64,000 nt of DNA, from contig JAJPHL010000032.1 of NCBI GenBank assembly GCA_021325275.1, positions 62,001-126,000 on the forward strand. The letters are read 5' to 3'. Both the position numbers and the translations under genes were made by a program. Every line of letters begins with the position of its first letter. Within the stretch, counting starts at the first letter, position 1. The notes below the pieces were generated by a model, which searched no databases, had not been told where the DNA came from, and worked only from the letters and a program-made list of their open reading frames with translations. Shown piece after piece: positions 57,740 to 64,000 of this stretch. This DNA comes from Terriglobia bacterium (GTDB lineage Bacteria > Acidobacteriota > Terriglobia > JAJPHL01).

Positions 57740-60550
57740 TTATCGCACTGCGAGCATGACGACGTTGGAGGCCACGCCGTTCGCACTAATCTGCAAAGGC
57801 ACGTCGCCGGACGGAAGCCCCGAGGGCACCGCGAGGTTGAATTGATACAAGCCCACGAAATTCGGCGCGAGTCCCGAAAATTGAATCCTCGCGGGAATGT
57901 TTCCAATCAACGCTTGCAGCAAACTCCCACTGATGGTCGCGGGAGGGCTCGACGGCGCGATTTGTCCCGTGCCCACCGCGGGCGACGTCGCGCCAAATCC
58001 GGTGGCGAATACCTGAATCACGCCGCCCGCCGCCGCGGGATTCGATGGGCTCACCGTATTGTTCTGCGCGTCGAGAATTGCGCCGCGAGTCACACCGTTC
58101 AATGTGTAGAAAAAAAGCCCCGGCTGCACGGGCGTCAGTAAAACTGCTTGCGGCGAACTGACTTTTCCATTTTCGATCACTACCATCGACGCCGAACGCT
58201 GCCCCGCGAGTTCCTGCGGCATCTCGACGTTCAATTGTCCCGGCCCGGCGTAGAAAAACGGCGCGTTAACGGCGCCTAATTGTACGGTCGCGCCGCCGAG
58301 CGAAGTCGGCAGCGGCAGCGATGCGCCCGTTCCGTCTGCCGCGAGATTCACACCGAAGACGCTGACGATACTTCCCGCCGCGACCGGCGCCGCCGGTGCG
58401 AAACTCGCGCCATTTACAGGCGCGCTCACCGCAGGACTATTCGGCGCGATGCTCCCGATCGTCCCGTTCAGCGGCACGGTCACAGGCGTCAGCGGCGGAT
58501 CGGTGACGTTGATCGTGATCGCGGCGGCCTGCGCTGCCGATGGCGTCCACGAAGCGCTGTAGTATCCGTTGTTCAAACTAACGAGTGTGGTCGGGGCACC
58601 GGGAGTTGTGGCGATCGCCACCGCGGAAAGAATTGGATTACCGCAATTGTCGCTAACGTAAACGAGTAAACTTACCGGCCAGCCGACAGGGCTGAAAAAT
58701 GAATTCGCTACGCCCGTACTGATGGCGTTCAGCGCGGTCGGCGAGCACGTCGTCGCCGGCGCGCGTGCGCGTGTCGATTGCGCGGAGATGGCCGACGATG
58801 CCGCGACCAGAAGCAACACGTTCACCGTTCGCTGCGTCACCGTGCCGTCGCCTAGGCCGAAGCTGACGATGATCGTTCCCGGGTACGATCCCGGCGCGAG
58901 TCCCGCGGGATTCGCGGTAACTGTTACGTTTGCGCCAGCGCTTGTCACCGCGCCGCTCGTGGGCGTCGCAGAAAGCCACGGTGCGCCCGCATTGAAAGTC
59001 GTAAGTTGATACGTGAGTGATCCCCCGCCGGCATTGCGCAGAGTCAGGCTTTGGCTCCCCGCTGCTGTGAACACGAGCCCGCCCGGAGTGATGTCGGTTT
59101 GCGGCACCGAAGTCGGTCCCTGCACGCGCAGTCGCACGGTCGCGAGTTGTGGAGAGTTCGATGCGCTCGAGGACGAGACCGACACCACGCCGTAGTAATC
59201 GCCCGCCGCGAGTCCCGTGGGATTCACGATCACGCCGACAGGCGTCGCCGTCGAAGGATCGAGGCCGGTCGATCCAGACGCGGCGCTCACGCTCAACCAA
59301 CTGCCGCCGCTCGGAATGTTCGCCTTCGCGGTCCAGTTGAACGATCCTAGGCCGAGGCCGAGCACGGAAAGATTCTGCTGCAACGCCGTGGTGCTTCCTT
59401 GCACTGCGGTGAAGACGAAATCGTTTTGACTCAACAGCAGAGCCGTTACGATGCGTGGCACGCCGGTCGGCGCGAATTCTGGGATGGAGTTCGTTGCGCC
59501 GAACCTAAAAGAAAAAGCCACGGGCGACAAGTTCAGCGTCACGGTAGGTGCCACCGCCGACGCACCGGTCGAGGTCAGCAGAAGGGGAATCGCGATGGCC
59601 GACGGCGTTGATCCGTTGGGCGCAGCCGATGTCACTTCGTACGTGATCGTCGCACTCCCAGCGGAAAAAGTCACGGGCGACGTGACACCGGCCGCCGCGC
59701 CTGCGAGTGGCGAACCGTTTTGCACGAGCGTCAACGTGAGATTCGGTGTTTGCAGCAACTGATAGACGTTTGCGCTCGTGCCCGCGGTCACATTCCCAAG
59801 CACGACGTCGAGGCGCGTGCCGTTGGTGACTTCCGATCCCGAGAGCGCGGTTTCTTGTGCCATCGTGGTGAACGCGCCGGAAAACCCTTCCGCCGCAACG
59901 AGATTGATTTGTCCTGTTCCCGTAGCGGCGACCGGAAGTTCGCGCCGCTCCGCGTGTGCTTCGCTGCCGCTGGCCGAACCACCACCCACGAGCGCCGGCG
60001 ACACCGTGCCCGCCGGCAAGACGGTCGCCCCGGAAATCGCCACGTTCGTCGAGGCCGACTGCACGGCGAAATAGATTTGCCCGCCCGGGCCCAGTTGATT
60101 CGCATTCACGCGCACGCCTTTTACTGCAAGCGTCCCAAACGTCAGCGAGGAATTCGCCGCCATCTGCAACGTAATCGACAACGCATTGCCCGCCTCGGTC
60201 CACGAGACCGATGTGTTTCCCGACGGAAAAGTGAAATTGGAGAGAATCACTTGAACGTCCGTGCTGGGCACCGCTCCGTTGCGATTCACCAGCGCCGACG
60301 ACGAAGATCCCGCCGCATTCGCGACGTTGCTGTTCAAAAAAACTTGCAGCACGGCCGACGCGCTTTGTGATCCGGTGGAGAGCGTGGCAGTGGCCGAGGT
60401 TGATTGCAGCGTGAGTGTGCCGGCCGCTTCGGTAAGTCCTTCGGCGCGCATGATGCGCGGCGTCGCGGACGCGGTGAGCGATACGGTTGATGTAAATTGC
60501 GCGTGCGCTGCCGCCACGACCAACACCAGCGTTGCGATTCTTGCCGTCAC
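57740..60550 (-). CDS. Exported protein with BACON/Ig-like repeats and TIGR03437 C-terminal module
   Basis: Signal peptide. 'GLAAGDYYGVVSVSS', 'GLAPGSYPGTIIVSF' repeats. C-terminal 'NGASFAPAAPVAAGSIVSVFGVNLAADGTGASLPLPTSLGGATVQLG...FSGLAPNFVGLYQFNLAVPSGLPSGDVPLQI'. Confidence 0.85.
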   Translation of the reverse strand: MTARIATLVLVVAAAHAQFTSTVSLTASATPRIMRAEGLTEAAGTLTLQSTSATATLSTGSQSASAVLQVFLNSNVANAAGSSSSALVNRNGAVPSTDVQVILSNFTFPSGNTSVSWTEAGNALSITLQMAANSSLTFGTLAVKGVRVNANQLGPGGQIYFAVQSASTNVAISGATVLPAGTVSPALVGGGSASGSEAHAERRELPVAATGTGQINLVAAEGFSGAFTTMAQETALSGSEVTNGTRLDVVLGNVTAGTSANVYQLLQTPNLTLTLVQNGSPLAGAAAGVTSPVTFSAGSATITYEVTSAAPNGSTPSAIAIPLLLTSTGASAVAPTVTLNLSPVAFSFRFGATNSIPEFAPTGVPRIVTALLLSQNDFVFTAVQGSTTALQQNLSVLGLGLGSFNWTAKANIPSGGSWLSVSAASGSTGLDPSTATPVGVIVNPTGLAAGDYYGVVSVSSSSASNSPQLATVRLRVQGPTSVPQTDITPGGLVFTAAGSQSLTLRNAGGGSLTYQLTTFNAGAPWLSATPTSGAVTSAGANVTVTANPAGLAPGSYPGTIIVSFGLGDGTVTQRTVNVLLLVAASSAISAQSTRARAPATTCSPTALNAISTGVANSFFSPVGWPVSLLVYVSDNCGNPILSAVAIATTPGAPTTLVSLNNGYYSASWTPSAAQAAAITINVTDPPLTPVTVPLNGTIGSIAPNSPAVSAPVNGASFAPAAPVAAGSIVSVFGVNLAADGTGASLPLPTSLGGATVQLGAVNAPFFYAGPGQLNVEMPQELAGQRSASMVVIENGKVSSPQAVLLTPVQPGLFFYTLNGVTRGAILDAQNNTVSPSNPAAAGGVIQVFATGFGATSPAVGTGQIAPSSPPATISGSLLQALIGNIPARIQFSGLAPNFVGLYQFNLAVPSGLPSGDVPLQISANGVASNVVMLAVR

Positions 60551-60587
60551 CGCGTCAGCATAGCATGCTCCAACAGTGGCGCATCCG

Positions 60588-61313
60588 CTAGTTCGCCGTA
60601 GGCCGCTCGATGTGATCGATCACCAGCACTTCCACCGGCGCTTTCTGCGTTTCCAAACGAAATCCAAGTTGCTCGCGCAGCGCCGTGACCAGCGACGGTG
60701 CGGCGGAGTCAGCCGTAGCGGCGCTGTCGGTGTCGGGCGACCACTCGAGCGTGAAATCGTAGCGGCCATCCAGGCCCGTCTTGTCGATCACGATTTTTCC
60801 CAGGCGATTCCCTACGTATCCGGCGAGCGATTGCATGCTTTGTGCCGCGGCCGTGGCGCGTGTCACCGGTTTTCCGCCGCTCGTGTTCATGTGCACGTCG
60901 CCATCGGGCGGCGACGCCTTCACTTTCGCGCCGCCTTTCGCCGGGACCAGCGCCAGGACGTTCAGCTCGCGTGTCTCGCGATGGAATTTCAGTTGAAAAC
61001 GCTCAAGGAGCAATTCGCGGACCAGCGCGCTCCGTTCGCCCTCGGCGACCTTGCCTTCGATTTTGGCCTGAATGTCGTAGCGATCCGTGTTGACCCAATC
61101 GGGCCCACCGGAAATCTGCGCATCTTGCGCTTGAAACGCGATGCGCAGGAGCAGCCGCACCGGTTCGTTGGAAATGCGCATCAGGTCGTCGTCGAAGCCC
61201 ACGCGCGTGCCCGCGCTCGCCGGCTGCGAACTGAGCCGGATCACCGCGACGTCGAATTGTTTCGCGCCCTGCAGAGCCCACAAGATCGCCAGCGCTAAGG
61301 TTGGAATCGTCAT
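60588..61313 (-). CDS. TIGR03435-family (soil Acidobacteria-associated) protein
   Basis: 'KQFDVAVIRLSS...ISNEPVRLLLRIAFQAQDAQISGGPDWVNTDRYDIQAKIEG...LLLERFQLKFHRETRELNVLALVPAKGG..KVKAS...GLDGRYDFTLEWSPD'. Confidence 0.9.
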   Translation of the reverse strand: MTIPTLALAILWALQGAKQFDVAVIRLSSQPASAGTRVGFDDDLMRISNEPVRLLLRIAFQAQDAQISGGPDWVNTDRYDIQAKIEGKVAEGERSALVRELLLERFQLKFHRETRELNVLALVPAKGGAKVKASPPDGDVHMNTSGGKPVTRATAAAQSMQSLAGYVGNRLGKIVIDKTGLDGRYDFTLEWSPDTDSAATADSAAPSLVTALREQLGFRLETQKAPVEVLVIDHIERPTAN

Positions 61314-61448
61314 GCACTCAAGATACGGCGGGCGACGCCCGGTGTTAGCAGAGAATTTTGCGGACGCAGCCGATGGCCCGTCGGCGATTTCCGGATAAAC
61401 GCCGCTAATATCGGCCGCGAGTGAGCGTCTAACCTCTGGAGGGCTGGC

Positions 61449-63848
61449 GTGGGTCTACTTCTCAAAGGCGCAAGGCATGGTATGCGATTGCTTGGGAAAT
61501 CTCCGGGCTTCGCGCTGATCGCGATTTCCGCGTTGGCCATTGGTGTCGGTGCAAACGTTACCGTTTTTGGATTCGCGGCTTCCCTCCTCCTAAGCGACAT
61601 TCCGGGGACGCATGAGCCCGACCGGCTGATTCGCGGATACAGTGACGGCCTCAACCCAGTTTCGCTCCTGCCTTACGACGACTATCGCCAGTATCGCGAT
61701 CGCAACCGAACACTGGAGAGTCTCGCCCTGTTTCATTGGGGCGGATTGCATCCTGTAGCGGTCGACGGACCGCCCATCGCGATCCACGCAATGCCGGTCA
61801 GCGGGAATTACTTCCGCACGCTCGGCGTCCAGGCGGCCATCGGCCGTCCGATCACGGAGGAAGACGATCAACCCGGCGCCCCGCCTGTAGTGCTCCTGAG
61901 CGATGCGTGCTGGCGTACGCATTTCGCGAGCAATCCGCGGATCCTGGGAAAATCCATCGTAGTGGATCGCGTTCCACGGACCATTATTGGTGTGCTGCCA
62001 TCCGAATTTCACGGAGCGACCGGCGCCCCGTTGATCCCCCAACTGTATTTACCTTGGACCGGCCGCGATGGACGCCCTTCCGGGTCGGGCCAGTTGATCG
62101 GCCGCCTGCTCCCGGGAGTGTCGCGCGGCCAAGCTCAAGCGGACTTGTCGAGAATCGCCGGCCAGTTGACCGACGAACACGGCGACAAGAATCGCGTTTC
62201 CATTTATGTTTTCCCGGCCAAGATGCTAGCGCCGATGATGATTCGCAATACCTGGCTGATCGCCGCGTTACTGCTGACCGTTGTAGCGGTGGCGCTTTTG
62301 ATCGCCTGCGACAACGTGGCGATCCTGCTGCTGGCGCGAGCGGTGGCGCGACGCCGCGAGATCGCCGTGCGCTTGGCATTGGGCGCGTCGCGCGGGCAAC
62401 TCGCGGGGCAGTTGCTTGCGGAAAGTTTGCCGCTGGCGCTCCTCGGCGGCGTAGGCGCCACAGCAGTCGCGTTCGGCACGGCGCGATGGCTAATGCAGGT
62501 GTCTCTGCCGGTTCCCATGCCGATTGGCTTGGTCTTCGACGTCGACTGGCATGTCCTGGCGTTCACGGCCGCCATTTCGTTGGCAACCACGCTGGCCTTC
62601 GGGCTCGCGCCCGCGCTCTATGGTTTGAGAACAGACGTGGTGTCGTCGCTCAAAGCCGGCGCCTTGTCGCCGGACCGTTCCGCGCTGCGTTTCGGCCTGG
62701 TTGCGACTCAAGTGGCGTTGTGCGCGAGCATGCTGATGGTCTCAAGCGTGTTCGCACGAACCCTGGCCGCTCCGGCGGTGATGGATCACGGCTTCGCGAG
62801 CGATCACGTCTTGATGTGTACGCTCGTTCTGCCGGCGGACTCCTACGGTCGCGAAAAAGGGACGGCCTTCTACAGCCGGTTGCTGGACCGCGTGACGAAT
62901 CTCGCGGGCGTTTCCGGAGCGAGTCTCGCGGACAGCGTTCCGCTGACCGGCAATGTGGCGCTGGCTTCGGTCGAAATGTTCACGGAACACGGCGATCGCG
63001 TGGACGGCCATTCTGCCGGAGTCTACACGAATCGCATTTCACCGTCCTACTTTCACACATTGAGCATTCCCTTCGTCGATGGCCGCGACTTCACGGTGCG
63101 CGACGACGGACAGGCGCCGGCCGTGGGAATCGTCAATGAAACGCTGGCTCGCCAGCTTTGGCCCTTGGAAAACCCGATCGGCAAACGATTGCGCCCTGCC
63201 AACGGAAGCTGGGTGGAAGTTGTGGGACTGGTGCGCGATAGCAAATACTTTGGACCGGAAGATAGCGCCAAAGCGTTTCTCTATCGACCCGTCGCTCAGG
63301 AGTATTTGCCCAGCGCGACGCTGTTGATCAAAACGGCCTCCAAGCCGACACTCCAGGCGGGACCGGTGCGCACGCTCGTCGCCGAAATGGATCCGGACTT
63401 GGCGGCGTACAACCTAAACACTCTCGACGATCGAATCGGCCTCACACTTTTTCCGAATCGCGTCGCCGCGCTGACGGCGGGAATCCTAGGTTTGCTGGCG
63501 CTGGTATTGGGCGCGGTGGGAACGTACGGCGTGATGTCCCTGCTGGTGCAGGAGCGTCGCGTGGAAGTTGGCCTTCGCCTGGCGCTCGGCGCGACACCGG
63601 CGCAAGTCAGGGGCATGATCACTTATCAGGGGATGAAATGGACCGCCATTGGCCTCGGCGCGGGCATTGTCGCCGGCCAAGGGCTGACGCGCTTGATGCG
63701 CGGCTTGCTATACGGCGTCTCACCGTCGGATCCCGTGGCGACGGCGAGCGTCGTCGCGTTGTTAGTGATCAGCGCATACGCGGCGTGCTACTTTCCGTCC
63801 CGCCAAGCCAGCCGCTTGCAGCCGCTCGACGCGTTGCGCAATGAATAA
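61449..63848 (+). CDS. ADOP-type (acidobacterial duplicated orphan permease) MacB/FtsX-like ABC permease
   Basis: GTG start; 'GMRLLGKSPGFALIAISALAIGVGANVTVFGF', two FtsX-like regions 'RREIAVRLALGASRGQLAGQLLAESL' and 'RRVEVGLRLALGATPAQVRGMITYQGM'. Confidence 0.93.
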   Translation: MGLLLKGARHGMRLLGKSPGFALIAISALAIGVGANVTVFGFAASLLLSDIPGTHEPDRLIRGYSDGLNPVSLLPYDDYRQYRDRNRTLESLALFHWGGLHPVAVDGPPIAIHAMPVSGNYFRTLGVQAAIGRPITEEDDQPGAPPVVLLSDACWRTHFASNPRILGKSIVVDRVPRTIIGVLPSEFHGATGAPLIPQLYLPWTGRDGRPSGSGQLIGRLLPGVSRGQAQADLSRIAGQLTDEHGDKNRVSIYVFPAKMLAPMMIRNTWLIAALLLTVVAVALLIACDNVAILLLARAVARRREIAVRLALGASRGQLAGQLLAESLPLALLGGVGATAVAFGTARWLMQVSLPVPMPIGLVFDVDWHVLAFTAAISLATTLAFGLAPALYGLRTDVVSSLKAGALSPDRSALRFGLVATQVALCASMLMVSSVFARTLAAPAVMDHGFASDHVLMCTLVLPADSYGREKGTAFYSRLLDRVTNLAGVSGASLADSVPLTGNVALASVEMFTEHGDRVDGHSAGVYTNRISPSYFHTLSIPFVDGRDFTVRDDGQAPAVGIVNETLARQLWPLENPIGKRLRPANGSWVEVVGLVRDSKYFGPEDSAKAFLYRPVAQEYLPSATLLIKTASKPTLQAGPVRTLVAEMDPDLAAYNLNTLDDRIGLTLFPNRVAALTAGILGLLALVLGAVGTYGVMSLLVQERRVEVGLRLALGATPAQVRGMITYQGMKWTAIGLGAGIVAGQGLTRLMRGLLYGVSPSDPVATASVVALLVISAYAACYFPSRQASRLQPLDALRNE

Positions 63849-63873
63849 TCCTCGCCGCCACCGTCCCGAACCC

Positions 63874-64000
63874 TCATTCCTTCGCCATCCAGTTCCACAG
63901 AAGCTTTCCCGCTTCCGCCGCGCCGACTTTTCCGTGGATCACGATGTGATTCCCTTGTGCCGCCACTTGTGTGTCGATGCCGCGCGCGAGTTTCAGCACG
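63874..64000 (-). CDS. C-terminal fragment of a CDS running off the window (product unknown)
   Basis: Minus-strand open frame from the window edge encodes ...LKLARGIDTQVAAQGNHIVIHGKVGAAEAGKLLWNWMAKE-stop; stop codon at 63874-63876. Confidence 0.6.
   Translation of the reverse strand, partial: VLKLARGIDTQVAAQGNHIVIHGKVGAAEAGKLLWNWMAKE

Overview
This 64 kb, mostly gene-dense, GC-rich window reads as chromosome from a Solibacter/Bryobacter-like Acidobacteriota. That taxon call is inference, from five proteins with the TIGR03437 'Solibacter' C-terminal module, one TIGR03435-like protein and one ADOP-type permease. Housekeeping genes include dprA, topA, a nifJ-type pyruvate:ferredoxin oxidoreductase, truA, pyrE and tRNA-Leu(CAG). 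Envelope genes include an MCE/Mla ABC operon, an orphan TolC and a DrrAB-type ABC exporter. A divergent exosortase/EPS locus spans about 39.4-50.5 kb. It has a histidine kinase, an NtrC-type regulator, an exosortase, EpsI and a nucleotide-sugar dehydrogenase on the minus strand, and a receiver-less sigma-54 activator, a Wza-like exporter, a putative beta-barrel and a polyprenyl glycosylphosphotransferase on the plus strand. The best candidates for something undescribed are: (i) a PilZ + diguanylate cyclase + two orphan genes run at 27.4-31.7 kb; (ii) a CBM-like/C45/degenerate-M1 fusion at 31.96-34.67 kb; (iii) a TIGR03437 protein with a C39-like Cys/His region fused to a propeller; (iv) a near-consensus sigma-70 promoter at 55998-56026 pointing into a non-coding stretch with a 16-bp perfect tandem repeat; and (v) several small intergenic hairpin/repeat families, one with compensatory base changes. 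No CRISPR array, rRNA, prophage or intact IS was seen. All calls come from reading the sequence and translations; no searches were run.
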